Shown here: piece by piece, positions 12,491 through 24,665 of the stretch | Numbering within the stretch: the first letter of the stretch is position 1 | How the letters are laid out: the number at the start of each line of letters is the position of its first letter | Origin: Magnolia sinica | Taxonomy: Eukaryota > Streptophyta > Magnoliopsida > Magnoliales > Magnoliaceae | Assembly: GCF_029962835.1 (NCBI RefSeq) | Contig: NC_080578.1 | Span: 49,221,001-49,285,000, forward strand | DNA: 64,000 nt | Direction: 5' to 3' | The notes under the pieces: generated by a model | Databases searched by the model: none | Seen by the model: only the letters and a program-made list of their open reading frames with translations | What the model was told of the DNA's origin: nothing | Translations under genes and position numbers: made by a program

Positions 12491-15400
12491 TGTAACTCCC
12501 TGAAAACTGAGTGTCGAGCAGATGCTCAACTCCGGAGTTCCAATGCATCACTTATGCAACATAGATAATGATGATTAAATTTGTCCATATTTGTGCATTA
12601 AACATGAGTGAGATTATACCAAATCAACATATCATACTCCAGAGGCGATTAAATTAAGCAAACAGAAGATTGTGATAGATATATAAAGTGTGTAAGCGGA
12701 TATAAACCCCAGAGTATAACATGTCAACCGGCTGAATAATTACATGTATAGTTTCAAAATATATAAAATGATAAAATGTAATGCCATTTAATTCATATCA
12801 CTGTAGCCCCGGTGATGCAACTCCAGGTCTACACATACCCGCCAGAGAGTTACAGGTAGGAGAACTCCTCCTTATCATCATAAAAGGCCGGCTCCAACTC
12901 GTAAACCTCGCCATCATCTAAAACTACAACAGAGTCTGGTTAGTGTTTTAAAACACCGTCTTAGAGTGGGAGTGAGTGATCAACTCAGTGGAGCTATAAG
13001 GCAAAGGTTAACATGTTATCAATTCAGTCAAGTGGTAATGATAAAGCAGTACAACAAGCATTCCTAAGTACTCTGGTTAATGCAAGGATGATATGTATTA
13101 ATGATGCATGCCCTCACCTGCACTCCCTCTATGACATCATCTCACGGTCGCGAATGCTAAACTCCCACTGTGCTCAACACCCACGCCAAAGGCACATGCA
13201 ATGTGGTGCATGGTCGTGTTAGCGAAGTTCTAAATTAGACTTATTCATACAGCAGATTCGAGAAGCTAAGGTACCTCCCTTTATATCATTTACCCAAACA
13301 ATGATTTATCTAGGGTCGTCAATCCTAGTTAATCACATACGATAGGCAAGTTCACGAGTTTACACTATAAGTTGCTACAGGAGGCTCATCACCTCAGCGT
13401 AGGCTTAATTCACACTCGAGGTCACTACGAGGGGCTCTTCACCTGATCGTAGGTCATTTTTATACTCGAGGTCACTATGGGAAAGGCTCGTCACCTTAGC
13501 GTAGGCCGACAGCTCGAATATAGTGTCCCATACCACCGTATTTGGCTCACGAGTTTAGTTTACTCACTGGATACTACGGGGAGGTTCGTCACCCCGGCGT
13601 AGGCCCACAGCTCGACCATGGTATCCCATACCACCATGCCCAGCTCATGAGTCTTAGCAGAACGTGGTACCAAGGTTAAACGGGTTTTTCAATGGTAAGT
13701 GGTACCTTAGAATCAAACAATAGCGTCCATACATGGTAAACATAAATTAGGCCAATCGGATTACTTGACAAGCTCAACTGGTATGAGCGTACGTTGAATT
13801 AATCGACATGGAGCACACACGCACTCCTTGTGGCCTAACCACTGTCGGTAATAACCGTACGACTCGGATTCATTGAACGTATCCGTCGTGGTAAAACTAG
13901 TTCGGCCACTGATCATAAACCATTACCGATTGCCTAGACTACGTATTAGTCCTAGTCGTACTCAAACATAATAGGCATTCATATGTGATAGTCCAAGCAG
14001 CATGTGACAACCAATTTAAACATAAATCTCATTTGAGCCTTTCAACAAACACATAGTGCACATGTTATTATACATAAGCATTTCATCCATAAATCACATA
14101 ATAGTAAGAGAGGTTACATAAAGGAAACTAAGGCTATAGATAAGGTAATTGAGAATCCTATCTCAACACTCTCATTGAATACATTTCAAAAAGCATTTTC
14201 TCATTCAGGCATTTTGTCAAACACTTAGACTACACATAACAACATATATGTAATAAATTAGTTATAACATATATTATAGCAAATCCTTTCACAAGAAAGT
14301 TACTACACGTACAACAATCATGTATTCCCAACCAACAATCATGGCAATCACAAATCATTATTCCATATTCATACAAACATTTCAACAAACACATGGAATG
14401 CATCAATTTCAACATAGTTCATATATATATGTAATACGTGGAAAACATTGCATCTAAGCATATATGAAAGCAATCAAGTCAGTCATAAATCATTAACTGA
14501 CATTGAAAGCCTTGAAAACTATAACTTAAATGTTTATAGTCCGCACCTTTCGTCGGTATACTCGTATTGAACTCAGTTTGAATCCTACGCCATTGTCTAT
14601 GGCACAACGGCAACCTATAGCATGAAATAGGTTAGCTATTTCACCATTTTACCTATCTGGATACCTAAAGCAGATTAGGATTAGGATTCCTTACCCAAAA
14701 GTGGAGTCGAAATCGTCGGTATAGTGACACAAAAGGGGTGATTCAGCACGTAGAGTGGCAGGAACGAATCCCAACAACTATCTCTCACTCTCTTTCTCTC
14801 TTTTCCTCACTCTTTCCTTGTCTTTTCTCTCCTCTTTCCTAGGGTTAGGAAATTCGTATGGAATGAGAGAGGGGTGGGTTAAGGTCCTTATATAGGCCCA
14901 TAATTGATGTCAATGGTCCAAGGGACATGGTATACTTAGGTTATAGCCAAAAGTTGTCTGTTTCGAGCCAACGGAGCTCATCTGGAGGTCCATTTCCTAC
15001 ATACGGATTAGAGAAAGTTCCTAGGCATTGGATCTATGCCAAGTTAAAGTTTCGGTCTGATCAGGTTTGTAGATCGACCGCGGAGGACCAGTTTCAGTTC
15101 AATGGCCATTGTCACTCGATCAGGGTCACAAGTATACTGACATGCGTAGGGAATCTTTCCTGATCCAAGGGTGTAGTTGGGTTAGAATCTGACGGTCTGA
15201 AACCTTAAACTTGGCTTGCAAGTGAACAGCCCAATTTACTTAAGTTTGAGTCTATTTTCTAAAGATATCCGCGTTTCTCACACACTTTGCTCCGGGCTCA
15301 AGTTGTGTGTTTCTGGATACTATTTGGACTTGATTTCCGAGATGGTAGTCAAGCCTAGTAAGGCAGTTATAATTGTATAGTTTCGCGGTAATCAGTCCAG

Positions 15401-15660
15401 GTCCGATACGGAGTTTCAAGATGCTCTTGAGAGTAACTGGGTTTTGAGATTGATCCTGGGTTTTTAGGTAATGTTGGATTAGCGATTCTGTTGGTTTTGG
15501 GTCTTGTAGTTCGTATGGAAAGTGATTCGAGCTAATTCACTGATTAATTTAGTTTAGTACTTAATTAATTTTTGTTTAATTTCTACATGATTCGATCCTT
15601 AGCGATTTCGGCCTAAGGTGGTACTCGGGTCTTTATACGAATTTTTTCTGAAACGTTACA
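12491..15660. mobile_element. Solo LTR (gypsy-type), 3.17 kb
   Basis: It starts TGTAACTCCC at 12491 and ends CTGAAACGTTACA at 15660, with the exact target duplication CTTTG on both sides (12486-12490 and 15661-15665). Inside there is no gag or pol. A block at 13370-13640 has four diverged copies of a GAGGTCACTACGAGGGGCTC / GTCACCTTAGCGTAGGC unit (about 75-110 bp), and a CT-rich tract lies at 14780-14850. Length and termini fit the long LTRs of Tekay/Del gypsy elements. A solo LTR forms by recombination between the two LTRs of a full element. Orientation cannot be fixed because both ends begin with TGTAAC in inverted form. Confidence 0.8.
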
Positions 15661-15929
15661 CTTTGTGTGGCCCACTTCCTATCTCCCACCCCCACCCTCC
15701 AAAACCAATCTCGACGGTTGAATCTCACCCATTGGAGGTCCGCAATGCATTGATGGAAGGAGAAGTTCATGATCAAAGGTGGGTGATCGACCATTGGATT
15801 TCATTTTTATTTAGGGACCACTTGTTGTGGGACCCATCATGATGTATGCAATGTATAGGGAGGGTTCATAGTGGCAGGGTCCCTCCCCTTCTCACATTTC
15901 TCTATCTCTCTTTATTTATTTTTTTCCTT

Positions 15930-17030
15930 GTGTGATGGTCCACCTTGATGGACAGTGCTGTGGACCCCACCTATGATGCATGTATTTTATCCACGCTGTT
16001 ATCGATACGGGGCCCACTTTGCTGCCCATGATGAGACCCACTTGATGTATGTCCCTTACATCCCAACCGTCTAGCGGCAAGGCTGGCTGGAGTGGGACCC
16101 CCCGATGTATTTGTTGTATTCACACCGTTCATTTGTAGGGACGGTGGGCCCTGATGTGGTGGTCGTTCGTGTGGGATGTGGCCCACCTTGATGTGAGATC
16201 CACACCGTCCAACAAATCTAGACGGTGAGACCTGCCTGAGATGTGGATTTCATCCACGCCGTGCATTTACTTGTTGCTGCAGCAGTTGCTGCTTATGTCA
16301 GCAATATGTGGGACCCACCTCTCTGGTGTGAGATCCACGCCGTCCACTGCCGAGGGGACCACCGTGATGTGTGGTTTGATCCACACCATCCCTGGTTGGG
16401 ACGGTGGATCTCCACTATGATGTATGCGTATATCCACACCTTCCGTCCATTTCTCTGGGAGTGAGGCCACCTCACACGTGTGACTCGTGTGAGGGTGGGG
16501 CCCATCCATATGTATGTATTTCTATCCAGCACCGTCCACCTGGATGGTGCATGTGAATGGTGTATGTGCCTTACACCCAATCGTCCATTCATTTGACTTC
16601 TGGACATTAGTTTTTTTAAAATATATATAATAATGTATAAAATATATCATATATATGTGTATGGTGGGCCCCATGTGGGACCCACCTGCTGGATGGACTG
16701 GTTGGGATCCCCACACTAGCTATATATTTGTGCATTGACGTCACCACATTCCGTGGGACCCACCTTAATAGTATGTGTTTCATCTGCACCATCCATCTGG
16801 ACGATGCCATGTACTGCCCCACTATGATGCAGTGTTGTATCTGCACTGTCTATGCAGTGGCCCACCTTGATGCTTGTGTCTATCACACCGTCCATCCATC
16901 TATTGGAAATCCACCACGACGTATGTTTTATATTCCACTCGATATGTGTTGTATATCAAAATTGTTCATCTGGTGGGCCCATTTGGAGGTGCAGGCCCAC
17001 CTGCTATATGTGTAGGGCCACCTTGAAGTA
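15930..17030. repeat. Diverged tandem array of a GGGACCCACC-GATGTATG-CCGTCCA unit
   Basis: About ten to twelve diverged copies of one 70-100 bp unit follow one another. Each is built from a GTGGGACCCACC block, a TGATGTATGTG block, a TTATCCACACCGTCCA block and a short spacer. Clear copies begin near 15965, 16030, 16105, 16170, 16230, 16305, 16385, 16495, 16665, 16755 and 16855. The unit's block order is the same as the terminal inverted repeat of the hairpin MITEs at 47915-48345 and 48480-48985. The array lies inside LTR-type sequence. Confidence 0.65.
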
Positions 17031-17440
17031 TACCCATATGTTTTGTCACACCATGAGCTGCCCCATCAGGCTCACTATAAATATGATGAGGCCCATCTAA
17101 TGAAGCCCAATATGATGTATTTATGGCCCATGTGTCGAGGCCCATAGTGATGTGTATTAGGCCCATGTCGTGCGGCCCATTGATATGGCCCGCTTATTGT
17201 ATATGAGGCCCATTGATGTGGCCCACCTGTTGTATTTGAGAGCCATGGGTCGTGGCCCATTGAGATGTATAATCAGCCCATATGACATGGCCCATTATGA
17301 TATATTTTTAACTCATTTAGTGAGGCCCATTGTGATATATTCCTGCTCATATGACGAGGCCCATTGTGATGTATTTTCGGCCCATTTAGTAAGGCCCACC
17401 ATGATGTACATTAAGCCATTGTGTGAGGCCATGGGCCCAC
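17031..17440. repeat. Tandem GAGGCCCATTGTGATGTAT repeats, left block
   Basis: About ten copies of a roughly 40-bp unit, GAGGCCCATTGTGATGTAT followed by a TTCGGCCCATGTG-type segment, run to 17440. They are closed by a single-copy segment (17430-17520: CCCACTGTACGTTTGG, then GGGCCACTCCTTGGGAGC). The same repeat and the same closing segment recur at 18611-19000, so the two blocks are paralogous. Confidence 0.7.
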
Positions 17441-17564
17441 TGTACGTTTGGCCCTATATGGGCCACTCCTTGGGAGCGATGTTGGTTGAATGTCCACATT
17501 GATGGGTAATGATGGTTGGATGTATACATTATGACCTTACCTTAGGCCTTGTTAGGGCCATTCA

Positions 17565-18610
17565 TACCGATTCTGATTGTCGAGGCCAATTGTTGAGGCC
17601 GATTCTGATTTCGATTGTCAAGGCCGATTGTTGAGGCCGATTCCGATTTCGATTGTCGATACCGATTCTGATTGTCGAGGCTGATTCCGATTATCGAGGC
17701 CGATTCCGATTGTCGAGGCCAATTCTGATTCTGATTGTTGAGGCCGATTCCGATTCCGATTGTCGACACCGATTTCGATTGTCAAAGCTGATTTCGATTA
17801 TCATGGCCGATTTTGACTGTCGAGGCCGATTGTTGAGGCCAATTCTGATTCTGATTATCGATAGTGACTCCGATTGTCGAGGTCAATTATTGAGGTCGAT
17901 TCCGATTGTTAAGGCTGATTCCGATTCCAATTGTCGAGGTCAATTGTTGAGGTCGATTTCGATTCCGATTGTCGAGGCCGATTGTCGATATCGAGTCCGA
18001 TTATCGAGGCCGATTTCGATTGTCGAGGCCAATTGTTGAGGCCGATTCTGATTTTCGAGGTCGATTCTGATTGTCGAGGCCGATTGTTGAGGCCAATTCC
18101 GATTCCAATTGTTGAGGCCGATTCCGATTCTGATTATTAGGGCCGATTCTGATTATCAATACCGATTCTGATTGTCGAGGCCGATTTCGATTGTCAAGAC
18201 CGATTGTTGAGGCCGACTCTGATTCCAATTGTCGAGGCTTATTATTGAGGTCGATTCCAATTCCGATTGTCGAAGCCGATTCCGACTGTCGATACTGATT
18301 TCGATTGTCAAGGCCGATTGTCGAGGCTAATTCCAATTGTCAAGGCCGATTATTGAGGCCAATTTTGATTTCGATTGTCGATATCGATTCCGATTGTCGA
18401 GGCTGATTATCAAGGTTGGTTCCGATTGTCGAGGCCGATTGTTGAGGCTGATTTCGATTCCAATTATCGAGGCCGATTATTGAGGCCGATTCCGATTTCG
18501 ATTTTCGAGTCTAATTGTGATTGTTGAGGCCGATTCCAATTGTTGAGGCCGATTGTATAGGCCAATTGTCGAGGTCAATTATCAAGGCAAATTCTGATTG
18601 TCGAGGCCGG
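17565..18610. repeat. Minisatellite array, GATTCCGATTGTCGAGGCC unit
   Basis: This is a continuous 1.05-kb array of short variable units mixing GATTCCGATTGTCGAGGCC, GATTGTTGAGGCC and GATTCTGATTATCGATACC, effectively 6-bp GATTCC/GATTGT steps grouped into 12-25 bp units. Open frames across it on both strands (for example 17653-18039 plus, 18001-18336 minus) exist only because the repeat lacks stops in some frames. They translate to Asp/Ser/Arg-rich or Asn/Arg-rich strings and are not genes. C/T alternation at CpG-like positions (TCGAGG versus TTGAGG) suggests decay by deamination of methylated cytosines. Confidence 0.85.
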
Positions 18611-19000
18611 ATATCGAGGCCCAATGTGATATATATACGGCCTGTATTTGAGGCCCATTGCAATGTGCATTCGGCCCATGTTTGAGGCCCAATGTGATGT
18701 ATATGCGGCCCGTATTTAAGGCACATTATGATGCGTATTCAGCCCATATTTAAGGCCCAATGTGATGTATAGGAGGCCTATGTGATGAGGCCCATTGTAA
18801 TGCATTTGAGGGCCAGGCGATAGAGCCCATTGTGATGTATGTTAGGCCCATGTGAAAAGCCCATCGTAATGTGTATTAAGCTCTTGAGTGAGGCCCATGG
18901 TGTTATATATTTGGCCCTTGTGTGAGGTCATGGGTCCACTATATGTTAGGCTCTATGTGGGTCATTCATTGGGGGCAATGTTAGTTAAATGTCAACATTG
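18611..19000. repeat. Tandem GAGGCCCATTGTGATGTAT repeats, right block
   Basis: About nine copies of the same roughly 40-bp unit as at 17031-17440. They end in the same single-copy segment (18920-18990: GGTCCACTATATGTTAGG, then GGGTCATTCATTGGGGGC) and a short residue of the GATTGTC minisatellite at 18995-19040. The order repeat block, closing segment, minisatellite is therefore present twice, with the second minisatellite shrunk to three units. Confidence 0.7.
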
Positions 19001-22000
19001 TCGAGGTCGATTGTCAATGCCAGTTATTAATACCGATTATGAGTATGTGACAGCATAACATCATGATACATGCCCATACGCATTATCTACATGTTTGTTA
19101 TGAGATGTGGTTGACCATTACATATGTCATTGGGAAGGTTGTTATAAGACTCCCTGATGGGTGAAGGTTATCCCACATGAGCCCACGGTATGTGCAGGAT
19201 TGATGCATGACTAGATTGTATGACTCATGCATCTTACATTGTGTGTTGTGATTACTGTATGCCCTAGCGACATCAGGGCCGTGGCCTCCATGGGCATATC
19301 ATGGATGGTCAGATGGGACACTAAAAAATTGTTATTAGCATCGGGCTACCATAGATGGCCCTGGGTGAAAATTCCTAAACCCTCTTAGTACCAGAGGACG
19401 CCCCAACATCAAGACCGAGTGGATATATATGAGCGCATGGGGGTCATATTCCAGTACGTCGCGTCTCCCACTATGTCGTGGTCAGTTGGGAAGGGGTGTG
19501 GCCATACCTGCCTGAGGGAGTAGGCATCGCTAGGCTAGGTTTAACCAGCTCCTGAATGGGTCTGCTATCGACGTGCCGGGTAGATATTGGCTAACTATTG
19601 GTCAGGCGGATAGTGAGGTCTCTTCCACTTACCCAGTTGTGCGTTTGATGGGGCGGCAAGCTGGTGTAGAGTGTACTAGACCCCGGTGATGATCCCAGAG
19701 ATGAACAATACTGATATGTGGATTTACTGAGCAGGAGTTGTATACTCATTCATTCACTATCCACTTGGGCTGATGGTGGCAACTATTTGTTACGTGTACC
19801 TTCGCAATGGTCAGGATTTCGGTTGGGGCTCGCGACTAACCTGAGATCAGGAGTTTACCAGATTGAGTATGACTATCCAAATTAGGTATGAGACTGGTTT
19901 GGATAGAAGTCCCTTGTGATGGACCTTATAGCCTACGATACTACGTACTATCATCCCAACTTCACACTCCAGCATGGTCATTCCATTCGCACCGCATATT
20001 ACATTACATCCGCGACATATGACATTTTGGGTCACTGTGTTTCTGCATTTATATGGTCTAGGTACGGCTGACGCTATTCATGAACTCATCAGGAATTGTA
20101 TATTGCATTGCATCCTCGACATCTAATATTTGGCTATTTATGACTCCTCATTTGCATAGCTGATCTGTATTGCGTAATTTGATATTGATTGACTCATGGA
20201 CTTGTCAGTATTTCTGCTTACTCTGATAAAATATGATTCATGATCTTACCAGTATTTCTGATATTGTATGATTATGGCATTGTATTGAATACTTGGCACT
20301 TACCTTGTGCACACACTTACACCACCCTCTAAGCTTTCTATAAGCTTATATATGGTAGATGTGCACAGGTAATGTTAGGTTGCTCATTTGAACATCTGAA
20401 GCACAGCAGATACCTCGCTCGGGATTACGGCACAAGACGTGGATGGTCCAACCTGATTGTATTCAAATGTTTATATTAGTGGATATATGATGATGATGTT
20501 GCCTTTGTGATTTGGGTAAACTTGTGGTTATGCTTCTTACAAGATAAATGTACGTTGGAAAATCCTCCTTGTAGGATCTCAGGATCAGAATCTGGCGTAT
20601 GTGCGCTGGGAGCCGAGAATGGGGTACTACGGAGGCTGTCACATCGTATTCAGTGATCGAGAATTTTGTGAGTCCGATTTCCGAGTCTGGGGCGTGACAG
20701 TTTGACCATGTTAACCCGATAAAAACAGAAAATGAGGATTTTTCTCTCCTTTCCCTTCTTTCCCGCTAGCGAACGAACAGAGTCTGCAGATTTAAATTTT
20801 TGCCCACCTCCTGTGATCACGTGAAAGATCTAAGTCATCCATCGTGTTGCATTGGTGGAGCTGACCAAACCCCAGAGTTTCCACATGTTTATGCATGTGT
20901 GCATGAACACGAACTATGCCACAATCGGTGTGTGCGCGTGACTCGGTCCCAAAAACAGGAACCACATTCATTGATCTGCCAACCTGGCGATCTCAGTCAA
21001 TCAGCTCCGCTCATCTAAACCTTCCATACCAAGTCATCTCGCCCCTCCATTTTCACCTTATTTTAGAATTTCCTTACAGCTAGCAAAAAGGCAGAAGGAA
21101 TCTTTCCTTTTTAAGCGTGGCTCCATCTTAGCCATTCAGGAGCTTCTAGAAGTTTCCCCAGTCGATCTACACCGTCTAGTTTAGGGCGCTCAAGAACTCT
21201 CTTAGCGTCAGTTACGATTTCTCGTTGGAAATATCGTGAAAGCGAGAAATATTGTCCATAACTCAAATCTCACGAACCATCGAGATTTTGAATGAGTTCG
21301 TCCAAAATATGGGTCCCACAAGGTGTTAGGGATAAATCCACACCATCCAAACGTTGTTGATCCTAAGAGGCGCCGTCCGATGATGACTTGCCATTAACGG
21401 CTGGGTCATCTTCCCCATTCATTCCAAAAAAAAAAAAACCCATCACCTGGCTATGGGCTATACGAATTGATCTGAAACGTTCATTCAGTGTCTTGTTGCG
21501 CCTGGAGCCCATCTAGAATGTTAGATGCTTTCCATACTATCAGTGGCCAGAATTCTCCCAAAAACTCTTGCAAGATTAAAACATTAAACTTATAACTAAT
21601 CCACTGATTAGTTGGTATGGAAGGATCTGGAAACCAAATAATGTAGCCTATAAAAGGCCACCCATTTAGGGCAACCTTTCCGGAAAAGGAAAGCTAGAAT
21701 GAGAGAAGAAAAAGGCGCAGTTTGTGGTGACACATTAAGTCGAGTCAACTCGGTTTGGTTTGCTGTGAGTCCGAGTTGAGTCCAGCCTCCATCCGACAGA
21801 GTAAGATAGAGAAAAGGGAAAATGAGTGAGAGAGAGAGAGAGAGAGTAAAGAAGGAAAGACGAGAAGAAGATTAGTGAAGTTACATCGTTTCGACTCGTC
21901 TGACTCGTTGGGTCAAGTCGATTATGTCTGGACTAAGATCCGACTCAGTTTGAGTCTTATAAAAAAGAGAAGAGAAAATGAGAGAGGATTCAAGAGTCAG

Positions 22001-24665
22001 AGACAGGGTCCAAATCTGAATCGAGTCACTAAGGCGAGCTTGCCTTGCTGGATCGAGTCACTATTGTGAGTCTACTACCGAGTCAAGTTGGGTTCAACAG
22101 CCTTGAGCAGATGATGCAGAAGCAGAAGGAAGAAGAAAGGAAATGAAAAGAAGAGAGAAGAAGAAGAAAGGGAAGAGAGAATGAGCTGGTGCGCTGCACT
22201 GTTTCAACTCACCTATATTACAAGTCCGAGTCAATAAGTGTGGACTGAGTCGATCTGGTCCAAGTGCATATCTAATCAGGTCCAGACACTGTCTGGTCCA
22301 GGGAGGAAGAAAGAGAAATAAAAGTAGAAGAGAAGAAAGAAAGAAAGAAAGGAGAAGGGAAGTGGCCCTACCGAGTCGACTCAGCCACTCACCAAGTCCA
22401 GATGTTGTGTCTGGCCTTGTTCAGGCTTGTTCCTATTCAGCAGCCCTGAGGCCTTTCTAGGAAGTCGGTGACACCAACAGGTTGAGGAAACTCGAGTTAA
22501 GATCAAGTTGAAATTAAGTTGAGTCAGATCAAGTTTCACAATAAGGTGAGTTGACGTTCGTCTCTTATTATTATTATTAGAAGAATTAGTACATTATTAG
22601 ATAATATTGTCATTTTTCCATTATGGGATTATTATGGTTATTAATATTAGTTTGTATTTAATTCTTATTAATAATTATTTTATCACTGTTAATTTTATTA
22701 TTATTTGTAGCATTTGCTAAACCTTTTTTTTTATAATAATGACATTAAATATTGTTAAAAAAAATTATACCAATTCACAAATTATCATTAGTAATATTAT
22801 TCTATTCTTTGCGCAAAAGGTTAAAGTTTGAGTTTTAAAACCAACACTTAGATTTAAATTGCAGGATGAATCCCTAAAAATTTACATGATCTAAACCTTA
22901 AGTTTTTATCCTAATTGTGTAAATTTTGTAAAGTTGTAATCTAACCACTCAGTATTCTAATTTTATTAGATTTTGATCATAGGGTGTGTACAACTAACTC
23001 TAGCACCATCGAGAGATGAACCGACTCTTGAAAGGTAAGGATCACCCTTCAAGCTTTTCTAAATCTTGATAGTTAACTTGTTTATTCATCTTCATTCAGT
23101 TATCTTATTGATAGTCTAATGTGATTCATTGCTCTGATTTTTTATAATTGATTGATGAATTGGAATTAAAATATTTGAACATACGATGAGATTTAAATAC
23201 TTCTATTTTGATTTAAAATAAATGCTTCAAATATGCTTGTGCCATTGATATTACACGTAATTTAATAAATCATATGTGATTACTTGATGAAATGCTTAGA
23301 GGTCCTCAAATTAGTGACCATTGTGTCTAATAGACTAAAAGAAATGTTTGTTGTGGATTTACCATCTTATGAATCATTTGGGCCTCTTTGGCTTTTAGGG
23401 AATAATTCCTTCTTATCGCATCATTAAATTGAATATTTAGTCATTGCGGCTTTGATGGAATATTTGCCCTATATGGCTTTAATGGATTGTCTTTGTATAA
23501 CCTTACGATGGTAAGTTTCACCTATAGAACTATAATCGGTCACTAGTTGATTATGTTACCTTTAAACATCCTATTTGTTAGTCTCATGAGCTATGGATGG
23601 TGGAATGAGACACTATGCCTGAGATGTCGATCTATGCTGGGTGACAAACCTCCCATGGTGACCTTTGAGCTTTATTAAAATGGTTGTTTGAAATTAGAAT
23701 AATAATGGTTGGGCTAATCATGCATTTTCATGGCATACGGACTTTATCGGGTGGTCAATACAAGACGTGAGGTTTTCTTGGATCACTATGGGTTGTAGCG
23801 TAAAGTATTTTACCTGGTGATCCTAAGTTTTCGTTGTGTGCATTCGACTACCATGGGCTGTCCTTTTCGCATAAGCTTTTTCGAGTGTCTAGTTTTCCTT
23901 GGACTTACATAAAGTACTCTTTTAGAAAGTTAGGCCACCTTGGGTGTCCTCATTGCATAATCTTTTCCGGGTGGCTAGTTCTCCTTGGGTGACTTTTTAC
24001 CAGCTGGATGTGCAACCCTAGGTCTGTGAGCATGTGCATGCATTCATGCATTTAAACAAGAATATCTTTGTAGAATTTATTCAACGTATTCATAACCAGT
24101 AAACTTTGTTTTATTTCTATAATGATCATCGGGAAATATTCATTATGGACTGTTTTTGATAACTATGCTTAATTATCTTCATGATAGATAAATCTTGGAG
24201 GTTGTATCTCACTAGGATAGCTATTGACGCTATCAAACCATATTCAGTGTGCAGGAGACGCAGATGATGCATATGTTGGTGTGCATGTGGAATAAGAGGA
24301 GCCAGATGATCTTGCGACTCTCTATTCCTGATTTAATTTGTACTGTCGTGTTTTGTAAAAAGTTAAGACATTGGTTCGTATAAGTTTTCGGGCAACTACT
24401 TGAATATTTGGTTATGTATATTTGGACTCCCCATTATTCTTGATTTGTTTCTATTCCACTGGATTTCTAACTCTGATAAAGAAAGAAAAAAATGTATGTG
24501 AAAAATTAGCCTATCTTTAAATGTTTACACTCGGGTTTTTGGAAACCGATTAGTGTACTCGGGTTTTAGAAACCTGGGTGTTACAATATATATAATATTA
24601 ACGTCACATGTAAACGATGTATATGGATGGATGGCATAGATAAATATATGCATCAATGTGGAGCT

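Larger units (their letters stand above)
11998..20700. mobile_element. Candidate intermediate solo LTR within the outer LTR
   Basis: A clear LTR-like terminus, GAGTCTGGGGCGTGACA, ends at 20700 and is followed by GTTTG. The best partner start is TGTGAGACCCGTATTC at 11998, preceded by ATTTG, so the 5-bp duplication would match at four of five positions. It would hold about 5.5 kb of its own sequence after removing 12491-15660, including the large tandem repeat region and the 19.0-20.7 kb stretch that reads like the 3' part of a long gypsy LTR. No coding region is present. The right border is well supported; the left border is provisional. Confidence 0.45.
11005..24590. mobile_element. LTR-type insertion inside the foldback MITE
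   Basis: The insertion runs from 11010 (TGTAACACCCC) to 24585 (CTGGGTGTTACA) and is flanked by the exact 5-bp duplication ATATA (11005-11009, 24586-24590). Removing it and one duplication restores the palindromic pairing of the host MITE, which confirms the borders independently. No gag or pol reading frame exists inside. After removing inner insertions about 4.9 kb of LTR-like sequence remains (11010-11997 and 20701-24585), so a solo LTR of a Tekay/Del-type gypsy family is the likeliest reading. GA-rich and GAAGAA microsatellites lie at 21825-21850 and 22110-22180. Confidence 0.75.

Noticed and set aside
12060-12503. 147-codon plus-strand frame ending at the solo LTR border
   Set aside because: Crosses into the LTR at 12491 and ends in a CT-rich low-complexity stretch; no protein similarity recognised.
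16243-17502. Cluster of overlapping frames on both strands, His/Met/Pro-rich
   Set aside because: Translations of the GTGGGACCCACC and GAGGCCCATT tandem repeats; no start context or domain.
17653-18336. Open frames of 110-128 codons on both strands in the GATTGTCGAGG region
   Set aside because: They are translations of a minisatellite; both strands stay open because the repeat unit lacks stops in some frames. No domain or start context.
17565-18610. CRISPR-like repeat-spacer appearance
   Set aside because: Units are contiguous, diverged and of irregular length with no unique spacers of constant size; the context is a plant nuclear LTR.
12491-20700. Treating TGTAACTCCC at 12491 and GGGGCGTGACA at 20700 as one element
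   Set aside because: The exact CTTTG duplication pairs 12491 with 15660; pairing with 20700 gives only CTTTG versus GTTTG and leaves the 15660 end unexplained.
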